Shown in pieces: positions 9,493 to 19,116 of a DNA stretch of 64,000 nucleotides. The stretch covers positions 54,288 to 118,287 of the forward strand of contig NC_020909.1 of assembly GCF_000155735.2 (NCBI RefSeq), in the 5' to 3' direction. The notes beneath the pieces are model-generated. The model made no database searches. It worked only from the letters and a program-made list of their open reading frames with translations, and was not told the DNA's origin. Origin of the DNA: Octadecabacter arcticus 238. Lineage in GTDB: Bacteria; Pseudomonadota; Alphaproteobacteria; Rhodobacterales; Rhodobacteraceae. The position numbers and the translations under genes were made by a program. Every line of letters begins with the position of its first letter. Position 1 is the stretch's first letter.

Positions 9493-9879
9493 ATGAATGC
9501 ACTCAAAGAGCACATCTCTTTTCAGGCGTCGGCTCTTTCTCTGCGGGAGCGGCGCAACACTATTCTGGCATCAAATATCGCGAATGCGTCGACACCGGGC
9601 TATAAGGCGAGGGACGTGGATTTCGAACGTGAAATGTCCCGCCAGGTAGGTGAAAGTCCTGTATTTAAAACCAATGCTCGGCACATGGATAGCTTGGCTG
9701 GGACGGGTGGTGATGCCTTACAGTATCGCGAACCATTGAACCCATCATTGGATGGCAACACTGTTGAGATGTCTGTTGAGCAGATGGAGTTCTCTGAAAA
9801 CACGCTGCGTTATATGACAACACTCACGTTTCTGAACCGCCGGATTTCTGGCCTTATGTCCGCAATAAGAGGTGACTGA
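9493..9879 (+). CDS. flgB: Flagellar proximal rod protein FlgB
   Basis: This is a 128-residue rod protein. The family signature RRNTILASNIANASTPGYKARD is near the N-terminus and the conserved helical C-terminus (RYMTTLTFLNRRISGLMSAI) closes it. FlgB forms the base of the rod above the MS ring. I chose the ATG at 9493 because the sigma-54 start maps near 9465 and the protein then matches the usual FlgB length; upstream in-frame codons lie in or before the promoter. The stop overlaps the flgC start by one base (TGATG), so the two are coupled. Confidence 0.93.
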   Translation: MNALKEHISFQASALSLRERRNTILASNIANASTPGYKARDVDFEREMSRQVGESPVFKTNARHMDSLAGTGGDALQYREPLNPSLDGNTVEMSVEQMEFSENTLRYMTTLTFLNRRISGLMSAIRGD

Positions 9880-10298
9880 TGTCTGACTTGAAAAATGTAT
9901 TTGATGTTGCGGGCCGGTCTATGGCTGCTCAGATGGTACGCCTGAATACCGTGGCCTCAAACATTGCCAATGCCGGTGCCCGCGCCAGTAGTTCAGAGGA
10001 AGCATATCGTCCGTTGCGCCCCGTTTTTCAGACCTTTTATGAGGGTGGCCTGCGCAATGCGGAGCGTGCGACAGTTGACGTGCTGGAGGTCGTTGCGTTG
10101 GATAGAGAACCTCAGCGTGTGCATGAGCCAGGGCATCCGCTCGCGGATGAGGAGGGGTTTGTCTATGTGGCATCCGTCGATACGAATGAAGAGATGGTCG
10201 ATATGTTAGAGGCTAGTCGGAACTATCAAAACAACCTGGAAGTGGTCACCACGCTTCGCACACTCATGATGCGTACCGTGGACATGGGCAAATCGTAA
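9879..10298 (+). CDS. flgC: Flagellar proximal rod protein FlgC
   Basis: This 139-residue protein has the rod signature VRLNTVASNIANAGA at about residues 20-34 and the C-terminal helix VDMLEASRNYQNNLEVVTTL shared by FlgC proteins. It polymerises in the rod together with FlgB and FlgF. Its start is translationally coupled to flgB, and flgD follows 12 bp later. Length and both conserved ends are normal. Confidence 0.93.
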   Translation: MSDLKNVFDVAGRSMAAQMVRLNTVASNIANAGARASSSEEAYRPLRPVFQTFYEGGLRNAERATVDVLEVVALDREPQRVHEPGHPLADEEGFVYVASVDTNEEMVDMLEASRNYQNNLEVVTTLRTLMMRTVDMGKS

Positions 10299-10310
10299 GG
10301 GAGACCGAAT

Positions 10311-11012
10311 ATGGACGTCGATAACAAGAGCCTAAGCGCACAGAATGCGCTGTTGTCCAAGCTGGGGATCAGTACTACCAGTGCGAAGACTGCAGAGCCG
10401 AAGAGTGAGCTTGGACAGTCGGAATTTCTGCGCTTGATGACTACGCAATTGCAAAACCAAGACCCATTCGCACCCATGGATAATGGTGATTTTATTGCCC
10501 AAATGGCGCAGTTTTCTTCAGTTGCTGGTATCAGTGAGATGAGCGAGACGATGTCGGATATCTCGGAGCAGATAGGTCAGTTTAGCGTCGCTTCCTCGGT
10601 CAACATGCTGGGGCATTCTGTTCTGATCCCGGGCAACATTGCTCGGGCGGACGACAATGGTGAAATCCATGGCATGCTTGAGCTTGAGCGCGCGTCTGTT
10701 GATACGCGCGTCGAATTCTTGGATGCCCAATCTGGTGAAAGCCTACACACGCTTAGTCTTGGGGGCCGTGCGAGTGGTCTGTCTGGGTTCGAATGGACGG
10801 ACCTACCTGAGACCTATCGTGATGGCACCCGCAGTGTCCGTATGGATGTGTCGGTCACCTACGCTGGTGGAGAAGGGCCCGAGAGCCTGATACCGAATGT
10901 ATTCGCGGAGGTGATCGGCGCTTCCTCATCCGCTGCCAATGGCGCAGCCATGCTTGAAGTTGAAGATTACGGCGACGTGAGCGCCGCGGAAGTTTTACGT
11001 TTCCGCCTTTAA
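10311..11012 (+). CDS. flgD: Hook capping protein FlgD
   Basis: This 233-residue protein has the FlgD N-terminal motif SEFLRLMTTQLQNQDPFAPM, then FIAQMAQFSSVAGISEM. A Tudor/fibronectin-like hook-cap region follows. FlgD caps the growing hook and is removed when FlgK is added. The cap here must assemble an unusually large hook subunit (the next gene). Size is within the normal range, so the scaffold itself is not enlarged. GGGAGA precedes the ATG. Confidence 0.92.
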   Translation: MDVDNKSLSAQNALLSKLGISTTSAKTAEPKSELGQSEFLRLMTTQLQNQDPFAPMDNGDFIAQMAQFSSVAGISEMSETMSDISEQIGQFSVASSVNMLGHSVLIPGNIARADDNGEIHGMLELERASVDTRVEFLDAQSGESLHTLSLGGRASGLSGFEWTDLPETYRDGTRSVRMDVSVTYAGGEGPESLIPNVFAEVIGASSSAANGAAMLEVEDYGDVSAAEVLRFRL

Positions 11013-11045
11013 CGCGCGGGTAACTGATTTTACAGGGAGACACTT

Positions 11046-14000
11046 ATGTCGTTTTACACAGCTTTGACCGGTCTAAACGGTGCCCAATCCGACATTGCGG
11101 CGACTTCTAATAACATTGCCAACGTTGGCACCACAGGCTTCAAACTTTCACGCGCCGAGTTTGGCGACATCTTCGCCACCTCGCCGCTGCAGAACAATGC
11201 ATCTGCCATTGGTTCAGGTGCGATCCTGAAGGGGGTCAAGCAACAGTTTACCCAGGGTAACATCGCGTCCTCGCTGAACGCGCTGGACATGGCTATTTCC
11301 GGGCAAGGTTTTTTTAGTCTCAAGCCTAGTCTGACGTCTTCTCAGGTTGTCTATACGCGAAACGGTTCTTTTAACGTCGACAACAACCGAAATGTTGTGG
11401 ACAGCTCCGGTCAGTTTTTGCTTACGTACCCAGTCAACGAAGACGGATCTGTAACGGCAAAAGACCTCGACAGTGCTGTGCCTCTCCGCCTGCCGGTGAC
11501 ATCCGGTGATCCACAGGCGACTTCCAAGGTCGATCTGGCAGTCAACCTTCCCGCAAGTGCTGATGTGGTTACTGATAATGAAAAATTTGTAACTGGGTAC
11601 ACTTTCGATCCAAACGATTCTGCAAGCTTTACAAATTCGACATCTTTCACAATTTTTGATGACCTCGGCAATCCGACTATCGCGACAGTTTATTTTATTA
11701 AGACGCAGCGAGCGACGGCGGAGGACCCGACGAATAAATTTGAAACCCGTCTTGTCATTAACGATGAGGTTGTGCCACCCGATCTTGTACCGGCTGTGAA
11801 CGACGCAAATGAGCAGATTTATATTGATCAATTTGGCAACCAGACAACTTCTGTGCCAGATCCCAGCTATTTTGATACGGGTCGGAGTTCTCCGCTCTAC
11901 AAGCTTGACGAGTTGCGCACGCGCGTTCCGTCGGAACCAGCCGCATTATCCGGAATAGGGAGTGGTTTCGACTTCGGTGAAGAAGGCACACGTGAAATTG
12001 AAATCGTCAATGATCCATTGCTGTTTGGTGCTACATTCGAAGCTGACCCTGCAAATCAAAGTGTGTATTGGGGGCGTGATTTCCTTTTGGTCAATATTGA
12101 CGATGGGACTAGACCGGTCAGCATCGACATCCGTGCTGGTAAATACAACGCTGACCAGCTGGCCGCAGAAGTTGAGCGGGCTATTAATGGTGCTCATGAT
12201 GACGCTCGTAAGGTTGAGATTCAAAAGGGCGTGGACGACACCATATCGGTGCAGCTGTATAGTGATGGTGAGACGTCGGTTGCTAACAGCCTTGCAGTTA
12301 ATCTGCTGGAGACATCTTTTGTGTCGACGCAAGCCGGCATTGACGTGGCCAACCTAACGTCCCCTAATTTCGATCTAGACGTCTTCTTGGCACATGCGCA
12401 GGCTCGTATTAATGATACGCTGAACAGTGAATTGGCAGATGTGGTAAATTCTGCTGTGCCGAATATCGGCAGCAACCAGTTCGCAAAGCTAACATCGACG
12501 ACAAAGCTTACCGATCCGCCTGCATTGCCGCAGGCGTTCAGCTTTGATTATAACACCCGAGACTTGGGAGTAGTGGCAGTGAGCAACTCCTCTGCTCACT
12601 TTGACATTCAATACTCAGAAGGAGAGTTCTCGGTTGCTGACATCGCTGGTGCGGCCGCCGAAACTGGGAAGTCACTGACAATTTCGCTTGAAGGCAAAGC
12701 AGATCTGAATATTTCTATTCCCGATAGTGCCACATCCCCCACGGCTGGGGCGGTCATGACTTTGATTGAGGCGGCGATATCCACTTTGTATTCGGTTCAA
12801 CAATCAGCAACTACAACTGGTAGCTATACTATAACTCCGGGTGCCGCAGGAACTGGAATTACAACGCTCACGCCTACATCGGCAACTCTTGAAACAGCTA
12901 CTTTCGACGTGTTTGGAGTGTCTACAAGTATATCAACAACCGCTGGTGAAGCCGTCGCCGATGTGGCGGAGAAAATTAAAGTGGCTATCGAGGCCAACGA
13001 TATCAAAGGTGTTTCGGTCAGCATCTCTGGTTCCACACTGACAATTATTGGTCCAGTACTGGTCACTGATGGTGATGGTGCTGGTGCTGATGCTGACACT
13101 TCGGTGACCTACGCTGTTGAACAAGAGCGAAATTTAGTTTATACAAACTTTCAAAATCGTCCAGCAGTTACGGTCTATGATCGCGTTAATGCGGTGTCCA
13201 CTGATGCAGGTTCTGTCGATTATTCCTCTGAAACCGATAGTCTTACGATCAAAATGCTATCCACAGCGGGGTTGACTGCAGGCGACAGCATTGTCCTGAT
13301 GGGCACTGATACTACTGCAGGCGTTTTGAATGGTCGTTCTTTTTCTATTACGGCCATCAGCGGGAAAACAATTACAATTGCGACGGGTGAGCTTGGCTTG
13401 CCGGATTCTGATATTACGGTCACTCCAACTGCGAATTCGTTTATTGTCCTGTCGGACAAGTCGACCAGCGTTGAAGCTTATTTTGAGGGCGCTGAATTAA
13501 GTGTTGATGGCTCGGCAACCAGTTTCAACAATCAACGGATTATTATGCGCGAAATGGATACGTCGCGACATGCCTACTCCAGCAGTGATATTGCAGGCGG
13601 TATTTTTGGATCCTTTACGGCGAGGTTGTCGGACAGCACCAGTACCAACCCGTCGGCTAGTGACTTTGGTCTTACTGGCGCAACCACGGCGATGGCATGG
13701 GTTGACGAACTGGACCCGCCGATCAAGGTGAGTTACGACGCTGCAACACAGAGCATCGTGTTCAAAGTGGATCATACTGCGCTTGGGCCGGGTGGATCGA
13801 TTAGCGATTTGTCTGGGATTAAGGTTTCATCCGGGGGTTCAGACAGCGTCAATGGCATTGGCTTGCCAGGGTTGAACGCTGCAACGAAAGTCGATATCAC
13901 CAGTGCGACGACCGTCCAAGGCAATCCGTTTATTTTTGACGGTGCAACTGCGGGAGTTGGCCCTGAGCGTTTTGGTGCCAATGTGGAATATGATCGCGAC

Positions 14001-15278
14001 ACAAGGGCTTTCACATTTGAAAGTGGTACAACGGGTAAAGAGATCCGGGCTGATAAGGCACTGGGTGTGACGACCAACCAGGCCCCTTCCAATATTCAGG
14101 TGGGGCGGTATGAAATCGACCCTCTGACTGGCGCAGCCAAAACTGCAGATGGCTCGATTGATCTGGCCTCTCGCGTGCTGTCTACCGGCGGAAATAATGT
14201 GATGGGTGTTGGTTTCGGCATGAACGTCGGTTTTATTGCAGGCACAGGTTTGAAATCACAGGCGGCCCAAGCGGTAGGGGCACCAGCCAACGATCCGCTC
14301 AATTCTGAACCTATTTTTCTTAATGCAGCTAATAATGAGACGACATTCAACGTGTCTGTAAACGGTGTGAACGCCGTAATCGATGTACCTGGAGGCAATT
14401 ATATTGGCTCCACATTGGCTGAACTGCTGCAGAACCGTATCAACCAAATGCGGGATCCTGACACTGGCCAGACCATTGGGGGTGTCACGGTTCGCTACCG
14501 GCCAGACGAAAACAACTTTGTCTTCACTACAGGCACAACTGGAGATGAATCGACCATCCGTATTAAAGGGCCCGCGAAGCTAGGCCTTGACGATGTTCCT
14601 CTGGGCATTGGTACTGTCCCGACAATCGCCAATCTTGTTCAGGCAACCAATGCAAACGGTGTCCCACTCTTTGTGGATGAAAATGGCCAGATCGTGGAGT
14701 CAGAGCCAAATAATCTGGTGACTGATTACTTCCCGCTTTATCTTGACGAAGGCGAACTGACGTTTGACAAAACTGGCAAACTGATCAGTCCGCAGGGGCT
14801 TACACGCTACGATTCTCAGAGTGAGACGTTCTCTATCTCGCTGGATATCGATTACAGTGCGGCCTCGCAGCTCGCGACACCTTTCGTAGTCAATAACCTT
14901 GAGCAGAATGGTTTCACCTCTGGCCGTCTGGATGGTCTGAGTATTGACGCGACGGGACTGTTGCGTGCCAATTACACCAACGGTCAGAACAAACCTCTGG
15001 GCAAACTCGTCTTGGCGAACTTCAACAACCAGAATGGCTTGAAGCAGGTCGGCAATGCCACATTCGTTGAAACATCCCAATCTGGGGGCCCAATTGTTGG
15101 AGAGGCTGGCACTGAAGGTTTCGGTTCAATTCAATCAGGTGCGTTGGAGCGATCGAACGTCGACATCACCGAGGAATTGGTGAATTTAATTACGGCGCAG
15201 CGGAACTTTCAAGCAGCGGCTAAAGCCATTGAAACCTCTACACAGTTAACACAGACAATCATCCAGATCCGGAGCTAA
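11046..15278 (+). CDS. flgE: Giant flagellar hook protein FlgE (1410 aa)
   Basis: Both ends are ordinary FlgE. The start carries AATSNNIANVGTTGFKLSRA and, near residue 86, ISGQGFFSLK. The end carries GALERSNVDITEELVNLITA and a Gln/Thr-rich helix. Typical FlgE has about 400 residues, so about 1000 extra residues form an expanded central region, roughly 170-1250. That region is Ser/Thr/Asp/Gly-rich and I see no cysteine. It holds modules resembling flagellin-hook IN motifs, such as IDIRAGKYNADQLAAEVERA and IDVPGGNYIGSTLAELLQNR. The frame is uninterrupted, with AGGGAGA before the ATG. The extra domains should project from the hook surface. No recent fusion scar is visible. Confidence 0.93.
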   Translation: MSFYTALTGLNGAQSDIAATSNNIANVGTTGFKLSRAEFGDIFATSPLQNNASAIGSGAILKGVKQQFTQGNIASSLNALDMAISGQGFFSLKPSLTSSQVVYTRNGSFNVDNNRNVVDSSGQFLLTYPVNEDGSVTAKDLDSAVPLRLPVTSGDPQATSKVDLAVNLPASADVVTDNEKFVTGYTFDPNDSASFTNSTSFTIFDDLGNPTIATVYFIKTQRATAEDPTNKFETRLVINDEVVPPDLVPAVNDANEQIYIDQFGNQTTSVPDPSYFDTGRSSPLYKLDELRTRVPSEPAALSGIGSGFDFGEEGTREIEIVNDPLLFGATFEADPANQSVYWGRDFLLVNIDDGTRPVSIDIRAGKYNADQLAAEVERAINGAHDDARKVEIQKGVDDTISVQLYSDGETSVANSLAVNLLETSFVSTQAGIDVANLTSPNFDLDVFLAHAQARINDTLNSELADVVNSAVPNIGSNQFAKLTSTTKLTDPPALPQAFSFDYNTRDLGVVAVSNSSAHFDIQYSEGEFSVADIAGAAAETGKSLTISLEGKADLNISIPDSATSPTAGAVMTLIEAAISTLYSVQQSATTTGSYTITPGAAGTGITTLTPTSATLETATFDVFGVSTSISTTAGEAVADVAEKIKVAIEANDIKGVSVSISGSTLTIIGPVLVTDGDGAGADADTSVTYAVEQERNLVYTNFQNRPAVTVYDRVNAVSTDAGSVDYSSETDSLTIKMLSTAGLTAGDSIVLMGTDTTAGVLNGRSFSITAISGKTITIATGELGLPDSDITVTPTANSFIVLSDKSTSVEAYFEGAELSVDGSATSFNNQRIIMREMDTSRHAYSSSDIAGGIFGSFTARLSDSTSTNPSASDFGLTGATTAMAWVDELDPPIKVSYDAATQSIVFKVDHTALGPGGSISDLSGIKVSSGGSDSVNGIGLPGLNAATKVDITSATTVQGNPFIFDGATAGVGPERFGANVEYDRDTRAFTFESGTTGKEIRADKALGVTTNQAPSNIQVGRYEIDPLTGAAKTADGSIDLASRVLSTGGNNVMGVGFGMNVGFIAGTGLKSQAAQAVGAPANDPLNSEPIFLNAANNETTFNVSVNGVNAVIDVPGGNYIGSTLAELLQNRINQMRDPDTGQTIGGVTVRYRPDENNFVFTTGTTGDESTIRIKGPAKLGLDDVPLGIGTVPTIANLVQATNANGVPLFVDENGQIVESEPNNLVTDYFPLYLDEGELTFDKTGKLISPQGLTRYDSQSETFSISLDIDYSAASQLATPFVVNNLEQNGFTSGRLDGLSIDATGLLRANYTNGQNKPLGKLVLANFNNQNGLKQVGNATFVETSQSGGPIVGEAGTEGFGSIQSGALERSNVDITEELVNLITAQRNFQAAAKAIETSTQLTQTIIQIRS

Positions 15279-15288
15279 TAGACAGTAA

Positions 15289-15315
15289 GGCTGGCGCTTT
15301 TTTGCGGCGCCAGCC
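15289..15315 (+). promoter_or_regulatory. Intercistronic hairpin between flgE and flgF
   Basis: GGCTGGCGC (15289-15297) pairs perfectly with GCGCCAGCC (15307-15315) around a 9-base loop. No T-run follows, so it is unlikely to be a simple terminator. It may stabilise the flgE message or lower flgF expression, which would fit the much greater need for hook protein than for rod protein. Confidence 0.7.
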
Positions 15316-15336
15316 ATCCCAATTGGAGATACTTGC

Positions 15337-16098
15337 ATGGACCGTAACATCCACATTGCTTTAAATAGTATACGCAACATCAGCAGTGAGCTGCGGGTGA
15401 ACGCACAAAATATGGCTAATGTGAATGTGCCAGGTTTTCGTGCCGATTTGGCGGTAACCCGGCAAGCGAATTTTTTAGATTCCTTTGATCAGTTTAAATC
15501 GCGGGTTTACAGCCAGCAAGCCGACCAGGCTTTGTTTTCTGACGAGGCCGGCAATCTGCAAAACACTGGCGAAAATATGGACGTCGCAATCCGTGGAGAC
15601 GGGTATTTTTTTATTAAACCCGCTAGCGGTGGAGACACAGCCCTGTCGCGGCGCGGCGATATGACGTTTGATGCTGAGCGCTTTCTGACTGATGGGGCGG
15701 GCAACCGTTTTCTCGATACTGGATTGGAGCCGATCCAGTTGCCGCCTACACGTCGTATTGTCGTGGCGGAAACAGGCCAGATACAGATGGAGTTATTAGG
15801 CACGCCAGAGGGAACCTTGGTGCCTGGTCCAATCATCGGTACGACGATGGCCGAAAACATCTTACTGAGTAAGTCGTTGGACGGGCATATCCGTCCCATA
15901 AATCAAGATGCCTTTCCCGATCCGGATCAAAGAGCCCGCATCTCTCAAGGTTTCCTTGAAAGCAGCAATGTGAACACCATAAGCGCATTGGTGCAGAACA
16001 TCGAAAGCCAGCGAAATTTCGAGTTGAGTGTCAAATTTATAGCTCTGGGGAAAGAGGTCGATGAGGCAGGCTCCCGGCTCATGCGTATGCCGGGGTAA
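15337..16098 (+). CDS. flgF: Flagellar proximal rod protein FlgF
   Basis: The 253-residue protein has the rod/hook N-terminal signature ELRVNAQNMANVNVPGFRAD, the GDGYFFIKP segment near residue 90 and the C-terminal SQRNFELSVKFIALGKEVDE. FlgF is the fourth rod protein between FlgC and FlgG. TTGGAGA lies just ahead of the ATG. Size and layout are normal, in contrast to the enlarged FlgE just before it. Confidence 0.92.
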   Translation: MDRNIHIALNSIRNISSELRVNAQNMANVNVPGFRADLAVTRQANFLDSFDQFKSRVYSQQADQALFSDEAGNLQNTGENMDVAIRGDGYFFIKPASGGDTALSRRGDMTFDAERFLTDGAGNRFLDTGLEPIQLPPTRRIVVAETGQIQMELLGTPEGTLVPGPIIGTTMAENILLSKSLDGHIRPINQDAFPDPDQRARISQGFLESSNVNTISALVQNIESQRNFELSVKFIALGKEVDEAGSRLMRMPG

Positions 16099-16115
16099 CG
16101 TGGTCGCTGATCCGG

Positions 16116-16133
16116 TTGGCACATTCATTGCAA
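16116..16133 (+). promoter_or_regulatory. Internal sigma-54 promoter before flgG
   Basis: TTGGCACATTCATTGCA has GG at 16118-16119 and GC at 16130-16131, 10 bases apart, an excellent -24/-12 match. The start would be near 16143, with TAGGAG and the flgG ATG at 16166 following. It would give flgGHIJKL their own transcription separate from flgB-F. Confidence 0.85.
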
Positions 16134-16165
16134 CTATTATTACGATGACAAATTAGGAGCCTACA

Positions 16166-16951
16166 ATGTCCAATGCCATGCACGTTGCAAAAACTGGTCT
16201 GAATGCACAACAAACGCGTATGCAGGTCATTGCCAACAATTTGTCTAACTTGAACACGGTCGGCTTTAAGAGCGATCGGATCAATTTTGAAAGCTTACTC
16301 TATCAAGTCAAGCGGGCTGGTGGAGATCAGACATCTGAAGGTACCGCTCTGAACTCGTCCCTGGCGCTTGGAACCGGTGTTCGCGTGGTGAGTACGCAAA
16401 AGCTCTATTCTCAAGGGGGCATGATTAACACGGATAATTCGTTTGATCTTGCGATTGATGGACAGGGCTTCTTCCAAGTGCTGATGCCCGATGGACGTGT
16501 CGGTTATACTCGTAATGGTGCGTTTTCTCGCAGCGCCGATGGCACGCTGACCACGGCCAGTGGCTATGTGGTGCAGCCTGAAATTCAAATTCCTGCCGAG
16601 GCACTTGACGTCAATATTTCGCAGGATGGTATCGTGTCTGTTCTCAGCGCGGGACAAGACGAACCTCAGGAGGTTGGACAGCTGACGCTTGCCGCTTTTG
16701 CCAACCCGCGCGGATTGCAGCCCATTGGTGAGAGTTTTTTGGTTGAGACTACGGCCAGTGGTGCTCCGACGGTTGCAGCACCCCTGGAACAGGGTGTGGG
16801 TAAATTGACCCAAGGGGCGTTGGAGGCATCTAACGTCAACGTCGTGCAGCAGCTTGTAGAGATGATCGAGACTCAGCGGGCCTATGAGGTAAGCTCTAAG
16901 GCGATCACCGCTTCCGACGAGATGATGCGATACATCTCGAATAATTTGTAG
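16166..16951 (+). CDS. flgG: Flagellar distal rod protein FlgG
   Basis: This 261-residue protein matches FlgG length exactly. The N-terminus has RMQVIANNLSNLNTVGFKSD. GQGFFQVLMPDGRVGYTRNG is in the middle, and the C-terminus has VEMIETQRAYEVSSKAITAS. It builds the distal rod inside the P and L rings. It is followed 16 bp later by flgH with no flgA between them; flgA often sits at this place in alphaproteobacterial clusters. Confidence 0.95.
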   Translation: MSNAMHVAKTGLNAQQTRMQVIANNLSNLNTVGFKSDRINFESLLYQVKRAGGDQTSEGTALNSSLALGTGVRVVSTQKLYSQGGMINTDNSFDLAIDGQGFFQVLMPDGRVGYTRNGAFSRSADGTLTTASGYVVQPEIQIPAEALDVNISQDGIVSVLSAGQDEPQEVGQLTLAAFANPRGLQPIGESFLVETTASGAPTVAAPLEQGVGKLTQGALEASNVNVVQQLVEMIETQRAYEVSSKAITASDEMMRYISNNL

Positions 16952-16967
16952 TGAAAAGGCAAGTCGT

Positions 16968-17612
16968 ATGATCCGTGTGGTCGCAATCTTTTTTATGTCA
17001 ACTTTGACTGGCTGTTCGACATATGTCGAGAATGAGGCGAGTGCGGAATTTCAACCTGTCCTTCCCCAAGAAAACAGTGACATGCGACCAACAGGTGGCA
17101 GTATTTACCTTCCTGGGGTAGCGGGATTGTTTGCGGTTGAGAAGAGAGCCTCCAAGGTTGGTGATGTGTTGACGGTTGCATTGAACGAGTCCTTTCAAGC
17201 GACAAAGTCGCAAAGCGCTTCCGCTGCGAAAACGGAAAGTACAGCGGCCGAGCTCCCAGGTTTTCTTGATTTTATAGTGGATCCTTCCTTTGGGTCAGAG
17301 CAAGCCTTCGCAGGGTCTGGTGCTGCGGAACAATCCAATTCCTTTACAGGGCTTGTTACGGTCAGCGTCGTGCAGGTGTTCCAGAACGGAAATCTTCAGC
17401 TGCTTGGGCAAAAGAAGCTGACGCTTAACAATGGTGACGAGTATGTCCGGGTCAGTGGGATTGTGCGCCAAGACGATATCAGCCCTCGTAATGTGGTGAA
17501 TTCCAACCGGCTTGCCAATGCGGAGATCACTTACATTGGAGCAGGGGATGTTGCGGATACGGCTAAGCGCGGTCTATTCCCGCGCCTGCTCTCCGCCATC
17601 AATCCGGTTTAA
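16968..17612 (+). CDS. flgH: Flagellar L-ring lipoprotein FlgH
   Basis: This 214-residue lipoprotein has a signal peptide ending in the lipobox LTGC at residues 13-16. The FlgH core includes [20 protein letters not shown], and the end carries [19 protein letters not shown] and [16 protein letters not shown]. FlgH forms the outer-membrane bushing around the rod. It lies in the flgG-flgI string with 5 bp to flgI. Confidence 0.95.
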   Translation: MIRVVAIFFMSTLTGCSTYVENEASAEFQPVLPQENSDMRPTGGSIYLPGVAGLFAVEKRASKVGDVLTVALNESFQATKSQSASAAKTESTAAELPGFLDFIVDPSFGSEQAFAGSGAAEQSNSFTGLVTVSVVQVFQNGNLQLLGQKKLTLNNGDEYVRVSGIVRQDDISPRNVVNSNRLANAEITYIGAGDVADTAKRGLFPRLLSAINPV

Positions 17613-17617
17613 GGGTA

Positions 17618-18754
17618 ATGATGGGTAATTTTAGGGCTGCCGTCTTCACAGTGCTTCTTGCCATGGTTATCATTACAGCCAACACGGCTAGTGCTGATCG
17701 TATAAAAGATTTGGCCTCTCTTGCTGGTGTGCGAAGCAACCAATTGTTGGGTTACGGGTTAGTAGTTGGTTTGTCTGGAACCGGTGATGGGGACCTTGGT
17801 ATTACGTTACAATCTCTCCAGTCTATGGTTTCCCGCTTTGGAATGGTGGCTGAGCAGGACGGGCTCGATGGTAGCAACGCCGCCGTCGTGATCGTGACGT
17901 CGGAATTGCCTGCTTTCATAAAACCGGGGCAGACATTGGACGTGACCGTGTCGACGCTGGGTGCTGCTGAATCCCTGCGAGGTGGCACTTTGTTGATGAC
18001 GCCACTATTGGGTGTGGATGGGGAAACCTATGCGCTAGCCCAAGGCAATCTTGTCGTTGGTGGCCTTGGTGTGAGTGCTGAAGATGGCTCCTCCTTGACT
18101 GTCAATGTGCCAACAGTTGGTCGCGTTCCGCAGGGGGCTACTGTCGAGAAGATGGTTGAGAACCCGTTTATCACAGGGGAATACCTTGTCCTGAACTTGC
18201 ATAGGGCAGACTTTTCTACGGCAGCAAATGTCGCTGAGGCGATCAATGTGGTGTTTGGTGGGGATACTGCGGTGCCGATCGATGCGTCTTCGATCCGCGT
18301 GCGTGCCCCAGCCGATCCAGCGCAAAAGGTGTCCTTCACCAGCCTGATTGAGCAGGTTGAGGTCCAGCCTGGGGAACCCCCTGCACAGGTGATTGTGAAT
18401 TCCCGAACAGGAACAATCGTGATCGGTGGCAATGTGCAGGTGACGCCCGCTGTTATCACGCATGGTAGCCTGACCGTACGGATACGCGAAGACACAGAGC
18501 TCACACCTCAGTCGGAGACGATCATCACGGATAATGCGCTGATCAATACTCCGGCGGCCCCACTTGAAACGCCTAATAGCGAAATTTCCATAAACGAGCC
18601 GGAGGCGCGTGCGTTCTTGTTTGATCCGGGTGTCAGCCTCAGTGATGTGGTTGATTCTATTAACGCCATTGGTGCCACGCCCTCCGATCTGGTCGCAATC
18701 CTTGAGGCGCTGAAGGTAGCGGGAGCCTTGCGTGCTCAACTCATTATAATCTAA
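17618..18754 (+). CDS. flgI: Flagellar P-ring protein FlgI
   Basis: This 378-residue protein has a Sec signal peptide cleaved near [12 protein letters not shown]. The hallmark motif [20 protein letters not shown] follows, and the C-terminus ([19 protein letters not shown]) is typical. It polymerises in the periplasm around the rod. P-ring assembly normally needs the chaperone FlgA, which is not in this cluster. Length is standard for the family. Confidence 0.95.
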   Translation: MMGNFRAAVFTVLLAMVIITANTASADRIKDLASLAGVRSNQLLGYGLVVGLSGTGDGDLGITLQSLQSMVSRFGMVAEQDGLDGSNAAVVIVTSELPAFIKPGQTLDVTVSTLGAAESLRGGTLLMTPLLGVDGETYALAQGNLVVGGLGVSAEDGSSLTVNVPTVGRVPQGATVEKMVENPFITGEYLVLNLHRADFSTAANVAEAINVVFGGDTAVPIDASSIRVRAPADPAQKVSFTSLIEQVEVQPGEPPAQVIVNSRTGTIVIGGNVQVTPAVITHGSLTVRIREDTELTPQSETIITDNALINTPAAPLETPNSEISINEPEARAFLFDPGVSLSDVVDSINAIGATPSDLVAILEALKVAGALRAQLIII

Positions 18755-18777
18755 TTTTCTTGGCTAAGGGTTTAACC

Positions 18778-19116
18778 ATGAGCACAATTAGTTCTACGGC
18801 TCTCCAATTGGCGGTTGGGCCCGCTGCGATAGGGGAAAAGGCTCAACCAATCGAGCGGCAAAAAACAACAGAAACCCGAGCGCAGCTGGAAGAGGTGGCG
18901 GAGAAATTCGAAGCCCTGTTTGTCAAAACGATCCTGTCGAGCGCCCGTTCTGCAAAATTGTCTGACCCACTCCTAAATAGCGAGGGTCAAAAGACGTTTA
19001 ACTCTATGTTAGACACTGAATATGCAGATGCGCTTGCGCAGCATGAAGCGCTCGGCATAGCCGAAGCACTTGTACGCCAGTTTCAGGACAGGGTAGTTGA
19101 CGGGGATACAGAATAA
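18778..19116 (+). CDS. flgJ: Rod-binding protein FlgJ, N-terminal domain only
   Basis: The 112-residue protein is a stand-alone rod-binding domain (AEKFEALFVKTILSSAR, GQKTFNSMLDTEYADALAQ). The C-terminal muramidase domain of enteric FlgJ is absent, as in the short FlgJ of several alphaproteobacteria. The ATG at 18778 has TAAGGG 8 nt upstream; a TTG at 18760 is less likely. The stop codon directly abuts the flgK ATG. A separate murein hydrolase must open the wall; the DUF882 peptidase at 25012 is one candidate. Confidence 0.88.
   Translation: MSTISSTALQLAVGPAAIGEKAQPIERQKTTETRAQLEEVAEKFEALFVKTILSSARSAKLSDPLLNSEGQKTFNSMLDTEYADALAQHEALGIAEALVRQFQDRVVDGDTE

Noticed and set aside
11046..15278. 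FlgE as an artefact of fused genes
   Set aside because: A single open frame has matching FlgE N- and C-terminal domains and no internal start region or frameshift scar.
15291..15308. Sigma-54 promoter before flgF
   Set aside because: CTGGCGCTTTTTTGC has 9, not 10, bases between GG and GC and is part of the hairpin stem.
15289..15315. Rho-independent terminator after flgE
   Set aside because: The hairpin is strong but no T-run follows it, and flgF follows in the same operon.
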